Assembly (NCBI GenBank): GCA_024734555.1
Contig: JANPWX010000360.1
Span: 1,281,628-1,345,627 of the forward strand
DNA: 64,000 nt
Source of the DNA: Trochalopteron elliotii
Taxonomy: Eukaryota; Chordata; Aves; Passeriformes; Leiothrichidae
Direction of reading: 5' to 3'
Below, one piece after another: positions 24,110-46,479 of this stretch (positions within the stretch are counted from its first letter, which is position 1; each line of letters opens with the position of its first letter). A program made the translations under genes and the position numbers. The notes beneath the pieces are model-generated. The model saw nothing but the letters and a program-made list of their open reading frames with translations. It did no database searches and was not told the DNA's origin.

Positions 24110-27100
24110 CTAGAACACATAAGAACTCCCTTGAAATGATTTTTGCATTTATATAAAAACAATGCCAAACCTAACAAGTTCATACATAGAAGAGTTAATA
24201 TTCTATATAATATGTTAGAGGTATCTATAAATACAAGTATTCTTAAATGCACATTTTTAAAGCATTTCAAAGTAGGCAAGTATTTTCTTTACTTTGAATC
24301 AGTCTTGGTAAATACAGAATTTCTCTGCAGACAGTAGACAACTTAGGCACTAGAGATACATGCCTTTGAAATACAGTTGTCAAATCAGGCTTCTTTAAGG
24401 AAGCAGAGATTAACCTGTCTCTGAGATGATGTTTTCTCTAACTACCCACGAGGCTGCCAGTATTTACAAAAACACAATTGGAGGAAAAATAAATTCTGAG
24501 ACTAATAAGGCAAAAGCTAGTCAGATCTCTAAATAAATTAAAAGCAAAATGAGCTGGAAAGGAAGAGAAAGTAATTTTTAACCTATACTGGGTCAATTAA
24601 AATATCTAATTGCAGCAAGTGTGCATTAAACACATAATGACTGTCTTTTTGCAATTAAAGTTGTATCAGGCAATTTGATACAAAAGTAAGACCATGAAGC
24701 AATATATGATGAGATAGCTGCATGACCTGTGGCATTCAGAAGAAGGAAGTATGTTTGGGCAGAATACTGGCTTGTAAGATGATCCAATTTCTGAAATGAA
24801 TTGAAAAACAAACAGTTCTCATTCTTTAAGCTTGACTGACTGGAACGTACTTAGGATACAGCAGAGCAATTTGACACAAATTCCACTGGGCTGCCAAAAA
24901 CGTACTGTATGTTTTGTTTGCATTGAGGGATGCTGTAAAGTTAACTGGCTGTCATAATGGATAGCACTGATAAAATTCTGGCATCATCAAGCTTCCAGCA
25001 ATGAGAATGCTTCAGCTTTATTATAAGGATTTGTATGTATCAAGAAAACATTTTAGAGGAAAAGAATAAAATACTACAGCTAAATACTGAGGCAGAGGCA
25101 AACCTAAAGTTTTGGCAAGTTAAGTATTAACTCGGAAGCATTCGTTTTCACTTATCAAAATACTTAAGCAATTTATTCTAGGATTACATTAGCACCTCAC
25201 ATACATAAAAGTCTAATGTATCAAGTTCTAAGACATCTATATAGTATGAAATAGTTGGTCTGTAGCTGATTTTGTAGGAGAAAGAAAATCATCACCTCAC
25301 TAAGAATTCATATGTTGTTTCAGAAGCACCATGTGGGAAAACATTAAATTTAGTAATTAATTCATGATCAGTGTAATTAATACTAGAGAGTGTACACCCT
25401 AAGAAAGACAAAAGCTCACTCAATCAGGTTAAAGTTCTCCTGAAAAAAATTTGAAGACAGGCAAAATGCCAAAAAGAAGTAATATTTGCAGATCCTTGAG
25501 CATGACACCTCAACAGAGTAATTGACACTGTTACTGTCAAATTTAAATTTTCTGGTCAAACATTGTTGGGAAAGGAGTCTAAAAGAATTATTGGAATGAC
25601 TGACAACAATTAGACTTCATATATGTATACTTATTTTAAGAGCAAAAAGCATCAAATATTAGTGCGATAGCAAACATCTTCATAGCAGGAGGTACTCCTG
25701 CAGATACATTGCCCAATGATATAGAAAGCTTCCAAAACAGTGGCTCAAACCACAGAAGAGCTGTATTCAAAATGAGGAAGAAATGTCTACAACCATTTTT
25801 GGTCTGAGCAATGTTTAAAATGACTACAAGCATTTAAGCTAATAGCTAGAAGCCATTTTACAGAAACCACATTGATAAGAATCCCCTTTCCCCTTCCCCT
25901 GGTTATTATAAATTTGAGTGGTCTAGGGAGAAGGGAGCAAGCTGCAAAAACTTCTACTCCTTCCTTGCTAGGGAAAAAACACATACTACCCACAAGTCAG
26001 TCTTTATCCCTCGGTGAGATTTGCAGCAGCATGCATTATTCCCTGTTCCTGCAGGTGATTCACACTTTTCTTCTTTAAAAATAAACTATCTACACTCTAG
26101 AGCAAAAAGGACACATGCACATGCTCACACAGGCAGACACAAGCACTCCCCTTGGCAGTCAAGGAGGACTCCATCTAATGAAGGACACAGGCACAGATCA
26201 TCTCTTACTGTGCTAAATAGCAGTGCCAGATGATGTACAAAATCCAAACCTTAATCTTAAAGCAAACCTTTGTGGCCTATACACAGCAATTATCAAAGAA
26301 TGCTTTTAGAAAATTCCAACACAGATACCACAATTTAAACTAATTGACTTCAAGGACAAATTTCGGGGTGGCAGCAGACAGAGAAAAGCATGTGACCTTT
26401 TGTAAGGCAAGAACTTGCCAGACAGCATTTCTGAAAGCACAATGCTCAGCTTACCAACCTATACACTACAGCTAAGTGGACACAGACTAACTTCTGGTAT
26501 TAAAATGAAAAGCAATCATGTCCGTTCTTTAGCCAATAAATATTCACTACGCCAAATTACAGAAATGTCAGATGAACATGCTAAACTCTCTGCTTTTAAT
26601 TAAAGTGTAGTTTAGATACAGTCAAACCACACTTATTAGCATCCAAAAACCTTTTCCTTGGACAACACTTCCTGCTCCAAAGTGATGTTTTATTACAACA
26701 CCTGAAACCCACATTTATAATGGAAACACTGACAATCTGAAGTAGGACACCCTAGAAACAAAAATGGTATTGTGTTGAAAATGCATTTAAGTAAGAAGAA
26801 AACATATAAAGTTTTCCACAAGAACATATACAGAACAAATATACAGAGTATCACACACTAACACAAGATGCACACATTCTCCTTTTCTACTGTCCAAAGC
26901 AATTACACCGCCCACATTCAATATTCTTTAACCACAGCCTGCAAAGTACAGTACTGGCATAGGTTATTCAGTATCATCTGTAAAGTAACCTACGCCAGTT
27001 TTTAATGCACAACGGAAATCTGGTTTGCTCCCAGCTGCTGGTATAATAATTACTGTCCTATGGTTGCTAAGAGATACTCTGAATTTTTTTCCAAGACTAC

Positions 27101-29943
27101 TAAAACATTTCTGTGCGCACAAGCAAAAGGATGCTGGGTAAAGCAATAAAATGACTCCAGCTGTAGCTCTCCAGCAGAATTCAAAGCCAGATGACAGCTG
27201 TAGAGAAAATGAAAACCAGACTGAGCTTCTCTTGTTCTTCAAATTTTCTCTCCTTAATTCTCCCAGTTTGCCAGAGTTAAGTCTGGGAGAGAATTCAACA
27301 TTGTTCTGCAAACATTGTTAAAAACGTTCTCCTCTAACTAAGTTTAATCATTACACAGAAGGATGGATGAGAGACCACATTTCTGCTGCATCCCAGTTCT
27401 TGCATTTACTCCCCATGAGGCCTGAAAATCTGCTGTTTGATGCTAACAACACAAGAAATGTTAAAATGCTTTTTCCTTAATTTTTCGATTCTGAATAAAT
27501 GATACAGGTTTCAAAAACATCTGAATGACTTCCTTGTGCTTTGGCTGTTTCTGAGACTGATGGAGCAATATATTTGGCAAAGAAACTATCATTTTCGGGT
27601 ATGTGTTTCTGACATAGCCTAAAATATTACCTAGATTACTCTGAATATTTCATACAGTTTAAACTAAAAAAAAAAGACATTTGACATGCCTCTTTCTTCA
27701 AAGGCTTTTCCACCTGAATATATAGAGAACACTACATGTAAAGAGGCTGCTAGGAACAGTGGTGAGGAAAAAAAAAATTCCTCCTGTCTTTTATACACAA
27801 CATCAACAAAAAAAAGCTTTATAAACCAAAATGATTTAGGACAATATATGAATAGATTTATTTGAAATTGATAATATGAATTAGTATTGCCTTTATTTTT
27901 AAGAACTGGACCCAAGCAATTTATTAACTGCACTAAATATTTCTAATCTTTATTGTTTTACCATGTAGTATTGTCTTATCCATAAAACAATAGAGCATGT
28001 CAAGGGTAAATTATTTCACATTTCCGTACAAGTCGTGTTATTTTTGTAAAATAAAACTTCTGCAAACATTTTATTAGAGACAAAATAAATTGAGTGGTCA
28101 TTAAAGGCCCTTATGAAGAGGTCACTAAATAGTGTATTCACAGAGTGGCACATGAACAATTAATGTCTTCCCTGCCTGCACCAAAACCACTTAAGATGCA
28201 AGTAAGTTGCAGGCCTTTCCCCCTTCCTATTAACAAAAAGTCCCGCGTACTTACTTCTGAAAGAACAAGCCAAACTTTTTATTTTCTGCTTACAATTTAT
28301 CAGTCTACAGTTTTCTTCTGCCAGTAGTAAGAAACTCAAAAGCATAAGTGATCCAACTCCTATTACTTCGAAACTGTTAAAATGTGTTGGTAGCCTATAA
28401 ATAACACCAATATGGCTGAATCAACAAAAACTGAGAAATTAAAGCTCAACTACTCTATTTTTCAGCTCACAAAAGCAAGACCCCACAGAAATAATTTTAA
28501 ATGTATGAGCTCTAGATTTCATTTAGATTTATTTCTATGGAAAATTTTTTTTTCAGTTAAGCTAGGTGAGTTTTAGAGCATGAAGTTTATATTTGACAGA
28601 GGAAAAGCACGTGAGCCAATCTTTTAACAAACAAGCAAACTGACTTACACAAGCTGTTCATTTACTACATTCAAAATGCAAGGTTTTATACCAAAAACAT
28701 CTAAACTTCCTAACAAAACAAATTCCCAATGTATATTTCCATGTAAGTACATACTCTTTACCAACATTATAGCAAGTCAGAAAGCTCTGCCTTAACTCAT
28801 TTGTGTATTTCTATTTGAAATAAATATGGTAAGACTGGGGTTTATTTGATGATATGAACAATTTGTATCTAAAAAGTTAATTCAACAACTAAAAATAATT
28901 GCAATAATTTAAGCAACCATGAAAATTAAGTGATCATATTCTTTTAATAGTAGGATTTTAACATTATTTGCAAACAACAGAGAGGCTAAAGAAACTATAA
29001 TGAAGCTATGTCTTCTTAAAATCATAAATCTGATTTTCACAGAAAGACTGCTTTCTCTGGGAGTATTTACAAAATGTAAATTAAAAAATAAAAAATTTAG
29101 CGAACCAAAGTATAACATAGCAAGACAATTGCTAGCCTAGAAGGCACAAAACAAGAGTTCAGTTTTTGGGTTTACATTCAAGATATGCACATACAACTTT
29201 TGCACAATCACTATTTCTGCTAACTACTTCTATAAAACATGATAATACTTATTACAAGGAAGCACTGAGATTTCACACTGAGATGGTAATTTTTGATCTT
29301 CTTTAGCACCAACTAGCCAGTAAAATAACTTAAAAAGCATGTTTAGCTTTCTTTATCAAGTCATCTTCATTAAAAAACAAACAACAAAACCAAGCCACTG
29401 TTAATAAAATTTCTGTACAAACTAAATACTATATCTATACTTCAAATGTACACTAAATATAGGATTCCTGCTGTGTAAGATGACTGGAACAGTATAGGAA
29501 AAACTACTCTTTAATATTCTATCCACACTCCAAAATGCCCTTGCATAGATATACTCCAAAACACACTCAAAAACAGAGACTTTGGAAAACAGTTTATAAA
29601 ATAAACAGGGATACAAAACAATCATTAAGCCTTTTAAGCTATGCAGAGGTGGCAAGAAGTAGGGGACAAGTCAACGTGATTCTTCAGATACTCAATACAT
29701 TATCTTTAAAGAACTATGGTCTTATGCATCAAGTGAAAAAGACCCTGGGGTATCCAGTTTCACTCATCAGAGTATCAGTCTTGGAAGGGGAAGGAATTAA
29801 TAATTTGAAAGAGAATGTGGACTATTTGGCATTTTAAAGGTATTCTTGGAGACTAGACACAACGCCTGTAACTAAAATGGTGTAGCTTTTCTACAGTCAT
29901 GTTCATAATCCTGCAATTACAGCTTCGTTATTGATATATTAAA

Positions 29944-29974
29944 CCTGGTTTAGATAAAGCATAGCTAAACCAGG
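29944..29974. repeat. Inverted repeat with 10-bp arms
   Basis: CCTGGTTTAG (29944-29953) and CTAAACCAGG (29965-29974) are perfect reverse complements around an 11-nt loop, in intron 4. There is no sign of a tRNA or snRNA around it, and the flanks do not extend the stem to a typical pre-miRNA length. Confidence 0.8.
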
Positions 29975-31245
29975 GTGGATTCAATTTTCTCTGCATTTCT
30001 GGGTTTTTTTTCCTTTCTCCTGGTATTTTTATTGATTGGCAATGCTAGTATCACTTATTTTACTCTGGTGCACAGAGATATGGTAAGAGATACTGGCTTG
30101 TTTTTTTGTTTCCAGAAAACAGGACCTCTATCCACAGCACAAATCCATAGTTAAGCAAAGTTCTATTGTGATGAAGTCATTAAATAAGTTTTCCTGTCTA
30201 GAATGTAAAAGATAGTTTTGCTGGCAGTTTGTACCACACAAGATTGTTTGCACCTGCAATATGCATATAGTGCGTGAGTATATATACAAAATCTGGTTTA
30301 TAGACTTTTATAAAAATACATACATTTGTTTATTAAAATGGAATGTAAAGTAAACCTATATTTACATACGTAAATAGGTAATGTATTGATATTCACATAT
30401 ATATATAGAATAGATGTTGTAAATACTTTTCTCCACTTTCCCAGTAACAAATTTGTTAACTATAACGAATCTCAGATATTTTCCTCAATTTTGGCATCCT
30501 TATATAGAAATGTAATAAGTAGGCAGCAAAATCAAGAGGTAATTGGTTTGTTCTAATCTCATTAGGCCTGTAGAAACTGTTCAATTATTTATCCTTGCAA
30601 CAAAGCATGTTTAAGCAAGTCCTTTAAGAGGTGATTAAGGACAGCATTAACTTTGGCACATATTTCCTCATCTTGTCAGAAGCTAATTTTTTTAAAAATC
30701 TGAAATATCTAATATTTATAGCAATTTTACTTTCAAGTGTCTTAAAAAAAAGCACTGCAAACAAAGAACAACAGGTTGTTACACAGACAACACTTACACA
30801 AAGCAATACATTTCTTCTACCATAAAATGAAAAGATATCAGGAGACTTCTGTATTGCCACTGCATTGCAGTATCCTTTCTAAATACTTGACTCTCAGTTT
30901 CCTATCGTAATATCTTCAAAGTCAGCTGCTAATTTTCTTGATTTTGTGTTCTAGAGGTTCTATGCTGGATCTAATTACACTGATACAGAATTTATTATTG
31001 CATAAGTGACAAGACTCTTTCCCAGAAGAAGTCACTTAGCAACAATATCAGTTTTCTGAATAGTCACTAAGACCCCTGAGTCAACTTGTTTCTTTACCCT
31101 CTTCATATTAATTTAAATTTCTGCACTCTGAAAACTGAATATGTGTGAATGAAGACACGGCTTTCCCTAAAACCATAAATAAGAAGGAAAAAATGACAAG
31201 CATGCATAGACACAAGTAGGATTTACTCAGTTATAGTTATTTACT

Positions 31246-31274
31246 CTGTGTGTGTGTGTATATATGTGTATATA
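31246..31274. repeat. GT/AT microsatellite
   Basis: A short TG dinucleotide run passes into alternating TA with interspersed TG, in intron 4 and about 700 bp downstream of the exon 4 donor. It is followed by a run of T. Confidence 0.85.
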
Positions 31275-31973
31275 ATTTTTTTTTTATACTGGCTTTTTAA
31301 TTACATAGATTCTTGGATATTATCAGGCAATGCTAGGCATCAGTGTTACAGTACTTATGGTATATGATATGGTATATGTGTAAAGCACTGTAACTCTGAA
31401 GCATGGTGGAACATAAATTTTTATCTCTTAAGCCATATAACCTACAGAAATTGAATAGTGCAAAAAAGGATCAATAAAAACTTGAATCTCAACAAGCAAC
31501 TACTTTATCTTCAGTGTATTTTTAAAAATTGTCTCAACTTCTGTCTTTGTTTGGACTAGATTCTCTTAACCATTGTCTCAGCATCTTTTCAACTCTAACC
31601 ATTTATGTTAGAAGTGTTTTATCCCTACAAAGTGAAATCTAAGAAAACAAACAGGATGTACAAGTAAAAAGATTCTTCATCCCTCTAATTTCTGTTTCCC
31701 AGAAGAATAGTTCATATTTCAGTAAGATCAAAGAGGACATATAATTTGAACAGACATTTTGAACTTAAAAATTGAACTCAGGATACTTAATGATCCTATG
31801 GCTTAAATAATAACTACTTCATTTGGACAGACAATATTATAAGTCTTCTAGATAATTCTTCTGGTACTTATTTCATTAAACTAAATTTTGCTTATTCTCA
31901 CTAAATGAGAGCAAGATATGTTCAGTACATTTGTAAAAGAAAAAATGCACAATTGATTTAAAAATTTACTCAC

Positions 31974-32023
31974 TTGAAAGCAGTCTTCTGCCACTTCAAC
32001 ATCATTTTGGGAGGGTGGATAAC
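31974..32023 (-). CDS. SPRED1: SPRED1 exon 4 (short linker exon)
   Basis: A 50-nt exon. The acceptor is TATATGAAG (AG at 32025-32024) after a T-rich tract, and the donor is CAA|GTGAGT (GT at 31973-31972), a strong consensus. The first two bases complete the glycine codon split after exon 3; the exon then encodes YPPSQNDVEVAEDCFQ. The human counterpart is 47 nt and encodes CPESKNEAEGADDLQ, so this copy is one codon longer and poorly conserved, though acidic like the human exon. Both phases (1 in, 0 out) fit the neighbouring exons exactly, which is the main support. It lies just after the EVH1 domain, where sequence drifts freely. Confidence 0.85.
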
Positions 32024-41313
<9,290 letters not shown>

Positions 41314-41488
41314 CGTTTTATCCCTGAGTCGTTCTCCATGGATAAGAAAATCAGCACAGCTATTCTCTTCCTGGGGAATGACTTTGAAGACTGTGACACA
41401 GCTTAGTCCACCCCCTCCAAGTGGTAACCATCCACCACTTGAGTCATCCCGGGTCATCACCACAGCTCGCACTCGTGCATAACTATTA
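41314..41488 (-). CDS. SPRED1: SPRED1 exon 2 (N-terminal half of EVH1 domain)
   Basis: A 175-nt exon, equal to human exon 2 (c.33-207). The acceptor is CTCTTTCAG (AG at 41490-41489) and the donor is ACG|GTAACA (GT at 41313-41312). The first T completes the aspartate codon begun in exon 1; the translation is then [20 protein letters not shown] and continues to HGERLRDKT. It covers residues 12-69 by human numbering. W31 in SSGGW, part of the EVH1 surface and mutated in Legius syndrome, is present. RAVVMTRDD and GERLRDK are near-invariant in SPRED1. The last residue is T where human has M, caused by ACG for ATG at the exon end. The start codon lies in exon 1, outside the window, so the ATG at VRAVV-M is internal and not the start. 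Confidence 0.96.
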
Positions 41489-42741
41489 CTGAAAGAGAAG
41501 CAAAAGGAGAAATTAGTTTTCCATAAACATAAACAACCTAAGTCTAGTAAAAAACAAAACTACATCAACAAACCCATAACCAAGATCACAATAACTAACA
41601 CTGCCTTTCCACAAACATCACCTAGAAGAAAACAATTTAAGACCACCCTCAAAAAATGTTCTTCTGTATTTTTATGCCTTCATTAGGACTTCTCAGAGCT
41701 TGTGATTTTTTTGTAAAGAGGCTCAACCAGAGAATATAGTTGTCAAATCAAAACTCATATTCTTCTAAAAACTTTACACTCAGTGATCTAGCTAGAGGGC
41801 CATAAAGAGAATAAGAATCAACTCCTGATTTATTTTAGACTAATCATGAAGCCAGTCAGCCACCATGAAATTGCACAGAGAAGAGAACAAGAAAACAGAA
41901 AGAGGTCAGGCCTTCTATCGCTAAAATCTAAACAAGAACAGGCTTCTAGCCTGCTTCCCTTCATCCATCCCTCCTCCCCATGCATATAACTTGTCCTTTG
42001 CAAGGGTAGGTCAGGACACACGCTGTGGGGTTTGAAAACAGAACCAGTTACAGCTCCTTAAAATCCATATCTGCAGTATCTACCCACCACTTCTCTCCTG
42101 TATTTGCATCGTGTATAAAATTACTTGCATTTTACAACCTAACATATTTTTCCATAATTTAGTATTTTTATAAAATAAACTAATTACTATCATGTCATTA
42201 CTTAAAAGCCAAATTACAGAGTATTGGAAAAAGAGGTCGTTCTGGTCATTTCCCTCTCTCTCTGCTCTTAGTTTTTTCTTTTAAATGAAATGAAAACTTA
42301 GTTTTGGTTATGAATTTGCCACTACATCACTTAGAAAACCCCAGGGTTTGCCAGGGATGTTATAAGATGCTACATTTGAAGTACCCGATGAATGAATCCA
42401 GTTTACTGGATGAATGTAGCAGTTGATGATTGAACATTTCAACACCTTAAAATAAGGTGTTACCTTTTTGCAACATATTCCTGATTGAGGGTTTAAGTAG
42501 TTATGCCACTTAGCACCAGCGACGTCAAATTTAAGGGCTGAAGAGGAAATACTAGAAGAGATCAAACTTGCTCCTTCTGTATTTGAGATAAAACTATTCA
42601 CCAAGCTGTTGCACTTTTAAAGGATCACTGCTTTATTTCCAACACCCCCCCCAAATTCCCCAAAATAACAAAGGTAGGCTTCTTTGTGTAATTAATATAT
42701 TACATTCTCATACACATGTATGATTCACAAATATGATTCAC

Positions 42742-42768
42742 TTGTGTGTGTGTATGTATATATATATG
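42742..42768. repeat. TG/TA microsatellite
   Basis: A short TG run followed by TATG and then TA dinucleotides, in intron 1 about 1.25 kb upstream of exon 2. Confidence 0.85.
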
Positions 42769-43609
42769 AGAATTTTGCTGCAAGCATCTAAAGCTTAAAT
42801 ATACAATGCTTTGTAAAACGGAAAATTATAAAAGACTATAAATTTTTAACTTATAGGCAGCTGAATTTTGTTGGCAGCCTCTGAGCAAAGCCCACTCCTC
42901 TCTCTAAATCTCATAGTTAAAATGACAGTTCAGTCAATGCTGTTTATCATTTCTTTACCAACATCTCTTACTTAAGTACTCAAACAAAGCAGACAAATAC
43001 ATTTAAAAAATCCAATCCTTCATTGTATGTATCTATCACAATTCTAAAATCTGCAAATAGAATGTTACATCTTGATGCTTAATAATATTACTGAAAGTTG
43101 AATCATTCATTCACTGGTCTCTATCAGTGTGTTTCACACAGAGCTACGATCAGACTGTAGTTGTACACTTCATACACAGGTAGTCTTTCATCTCATTTCT
43201 CTCAGAAGAGCCTCTTTTGACAGAAACTGAGGACACCAGGACTCTCCTCTAAACCAAAAAGAAATGGGATGCAATGATTGGTTAAGCCTCAAAACTTTGT
43301 CTTTGCTATTCTCAATTTAAGTGAACCACAAATTCAGCTTTTAAGTTATTCACTCTATAAATCTGGTCATAAATCTGAATACTAGAGCTTTTATTTGTAT
43401 ATCAATCAACTGCAGCAAGGGCTCAGTTAAAGAGAACTTTCCTTAGGCTGCCTGAGAAAACCTACTACAACATTAATTTTTTCTTAAAATGAAAGTTCAC
43501 ACTCCACATCCATTTTTCTTTCCAAGAACAGCTAAGGAGAAGCAAAGGCAGAGGCTTAAGCTACTTCCACTCAATAGAGTTCTCTGTCAGTGTTAGGGTT
43601 TTTCCCCCT

Positions 43610-43670
43610 ATCCTATACTGGTCTAGTACTATACTATCCTATACTAGATGACTAGTCTGGTCTAGTTAAC
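43610..43670. repeat. Short irregular tandem repeats
   Basis: The nonamer TCCTATACT occurs at 43611-43619 and again at 43637-43645, and TGGTCTAGT occurs twice, interleaved with CTAGTACTATACTA-like sequence. This indicates local slippage or duplication in intron 1. Confidence 0.7.
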
Positions 43671-44271
43671 AATCTTGTGATTTGCTTTCCATATATTCCA
43701 AATGAATGTTTTAAACATTTATCCTTTCAAATATTTTAGAAACTACTATCAAATCCACTGCATTAGTGCAAAATCAAATTCCCCAAAAGGTAATATTTAA
43801 TGAACAATCTCTTAATTTGAAACAAGCCCATTTTTCCATACAATCACCATGTAGATTAACTAGGCAAATTCTGTACTTGTAACAATGCCTAAGTCTACAA
43901 AGAGATTTTTAGTTTTATGCTTCTGTTGGAGGCTGGTTTTTAATACTATTTTTTATATTTGAATGGAACTCACAATTCGTAACAACAGGTATTTTTAGCA
44001 ACACCACAAGCTGGTTTCCAATTAACCAGAATGCAGCAGCAGGAGCTATGAATGATTCCCATTTCCAAAATCCTCTGCAATCAAAACAGGATCTGCCTGT
44101 CACACTACTGGCACTACAAAAGCATTCGGAAGTCTCGTGCCTGTAAGCATTATAGCCCCATCTACTCCTGGGAACTTTAGAACAAATCTGTAAACTGCTG
44201 GTGTACCTTAGCAGTGGAAAAAAGGGCAGACAAGGCCCTAGTGTTTTCCTAACACAGCCTAAGGTTTTTAC

Positions 44272-44307
44272 CTGCTCTTGCATGTTTAGCAGCTCTATCA
44301 GGAACAC
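44272..44307 (-). other. Exon-like 36-nt segment in intron 1 (possible pseudo-exon)
   Basis: On the SPRED1 strand, a pyrimidine-rich acceptor (TTTTTCTTTTGTTCAG, AG at 44309-44308) is followed by 36 nt and a donor GAGCAG|GTAAAAAC (GT at 44271-44270). The surrounding 44320-44540 is slightly enriched in CpG compared with the intron. If spliced between exons 1 and 2 (a phase 2 intron) it would bring an in-frame stop, so it is not a coding cassette of SPRED1. It could be an alternative 5' UTR exon, a poison exon or chance. Confidence 0.25.
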
Positions 44308-45845
44308 CTGAACAAAAGAAAAACCAAACAAACAGGGCGATCAGTTGCGCATTGCTCTTACAAAGGGCTACCCACAAGCGTGTGAAATGGACCATGAAGA
44401 GCAGCATTGCAACAGCAGGTCCAAAGCTACTGTACTGAAGCCAACCTTTCCTGAGACTCCCGGTTTTGGTTGCGGCCACTGGAAACTATTGAGGCAGTGC
44501 AAGGTTGAAAGGAAATGGTATTCTGGCCAAAGGCGCATGCTGCTTCCTTAAAGTCAGTACTGAGGATCAGTGACACTGGGGACAATGGCACTGGAATCCA
44601 AGATCAGCTCTTAACAACTAAGGAAACAGATCTCTCTGAGTGCCTCAGGTAGGAGATAAGAGTATGGTATTCTTATGTGATTAAAGGGAATTATAAATTG
44701 GAATAAAGCAGAAAGAGAAAAAAACCCCAAACAGTTATCTACACTATTTTTTCCCTCTAGCAGTGAAGACTTACTGAGGAGTACAGCATGTGTCTGAGTG
44801 CCATACCTAGTAAACCTGAAACAAAGCTATTTTAAGATAGCATAATAAATATGTTGTGTAAAGTTTCATTCTAAAAAAATAATCAAATGAAGATTATTCT
44901 TACACCAAAATCAAAATCAGAAGTGAGGTGCATTAAGCAGCCTAAGAAAGTATTAGGGGCAAAATCAAAGGGTTATAAACCATAAGTGGCCAGGAAACAG
45001 ATGACCTACAGCCCTCGCCTGCCAGCAGCAGGCATTTTAAGAGCACCTCTGACAAGAGGTTTGAAAGACTCTCTCCTCCCTTCAAACGATGTGTGTTTAT
45101 ATCACTGTAATGCTCTTGGGCCCAAAGTGACTTATGAGCTGGATGACCAAACTCATACAAGCTCAGGAAGAATGTCACTGGCCAAGACAGGCTGGGACCT
45201 TCAGCTCAACAACTAAGGAATAAGCCTGCTTTTGGTGGCTGGGGAAGGAACACAACTGTAATTTCATCACCATGATTATCTTCCTCTTTTTTGTGAAAAA
45301 TAAGTTACTTTGATAATTTGGAGTATTTCTTACATTTAATATCAAGATAATAAAAAGATAACTTATGCTGTTATATTTGTCCTTTATTCCATTAGCCAAG
45401 CAAAAGAGAATGAATATTTAAAATTTTCTGCCAAAGTACTTTTCACAAAGAAAAAGGGGAAGAGATGTTGGGCATAGTGGGGAAGCAGCCATCTTATTGC
45501 TTTATATATATTTTAACCTAGTTTCAACAGTATGCAAATCTTCCCTCTCCTAATTCATATTAAACATTGCCATTCTTTTACTTGTACTGCATTTTGCACA
45601 TTTCTATTTTTAAACAGGACTGAAAAACAAAAGTGATTTCAGAAATGTTCCTGAAAGCAATTGTACTGTAATTGGTTTTTTTAAGTACTATACTGCTACT
45701 ACCATTATGATCAAGAAACTTGAATCTGCAAGTGGAATTGCATGAATCTGCAACTGAACCATAAGAGAAACCGACTCTTTTAGCTTTGGTAAAAATATTT
45801 AGAATTATAATTTCTTTCAAAGCTGGAAAACAGATTTGAAGAAAA

Positions 45846-46479
45846 GGACCTTGAGTTTCATATGGACACCCAAGCTGAACAGAAGCAAAAAACATGCCCT
45901 TGAGACAAAGGAGGCCAACAGTGTCACCAGCAGGTCACAGAAGCTGATTCTGTCTCTACGCAGTCCTACTGAGGCCACATCTGGAGAGCTTTATCCAGTG
46001 TTGGCTTTCCAGCACACAAGAGACGTGAAGCTCCTGAAGCTGGTCCAGCAGAGTGTAACAAAAATGGTTAAGAGACTGAAGCACCCATCATATGAAGGAA
46101 GGCTGGGAGCTGGGACTGCTTAGCTGGAAGAAGAAAAGACTCATGGGTATTTTTTTAGTGTATACAAGTAACTCAAGGAAGGGTACAAAGAGAATAGACA
46201 GAGACTCTTTTCAGTCGTGCCCAGTGAGAGCACCAGAGACAAGGGGCACAAACTGAAACATAGGAACTTCCATTTGAACATCAGCAACCACTTTTTCACT
46301 GTGAGGGTACATGAGTATTGACAGGTTATGCAGAGGAGTTGTGGAGTCTCCATCCTTGGAGAGTTTCAAAAGCCATCTGGACACAGTCCTGGATAAGCTG
46401 ATTTAGGTGACCCTTCCTTGAGCAGCAGGGAAGATGACATCCAGAGATGCCTTCCAATCTCAAATATTCTTTCTTTTCT
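45846..46479 (+). mobile_element. CR1 LINE fragment with end of ORF2 and 3' UTR
   Basis: A plus-strand CR1 copy of about 630 bp. Its 5' part (GAGTTTCATATGGACACC..., then AAGGAGGCCAACAG, CCAGCAGGTCACAGAAG and GAGGCCACATCTGGAG) follows the C-terminal coding part of the CR1 reverse-transcriptase ORF. A frame still reads VQQSVTKMVKRLKHPSYEGRL, like the CR1 protein end. The 3' part (GGCACAAACTGAAACA, GTTGTGGAGTCTCCATCC, GATGCCTTCCAATCTCAA, ATTCT) is the CR1 3' UTR. It is 5'-truncated, with internal indels, and clearly inactive. It is inserted antisense to SPRED1. Confidence 0.93.

Larger units (their letters stand above)
24110..31973 (-). other. SPRED1: SPRED1 intron 4, 7.86 kb
   Basis: AT-rich intronic DNA between exons 4 and 5. 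The longest open frame (about 115 codons on the minus strand at 26964-27311) has no recognisable domain. Apart from a 10-bp-arm hairpin (29944-29974), a GT/AT microsatellite (31246-31274) and A-rich tracts, I see no gene, RNA or transposon I can name. Confidence 0.8.

Noticed and set aside
26964..27311. 115-codon minus-strand open frame in intron 4
   Set aside because: No domain or good splice sites; it interrupts no conserved exon pattern of SPRED1.
43915..44331. 138-codon minus-strand open frame
   Set aside because: No recognisable domain, no codon signature, and it lies within intron 1. In AT-rich DNA of this length one such frame is expected by chance.
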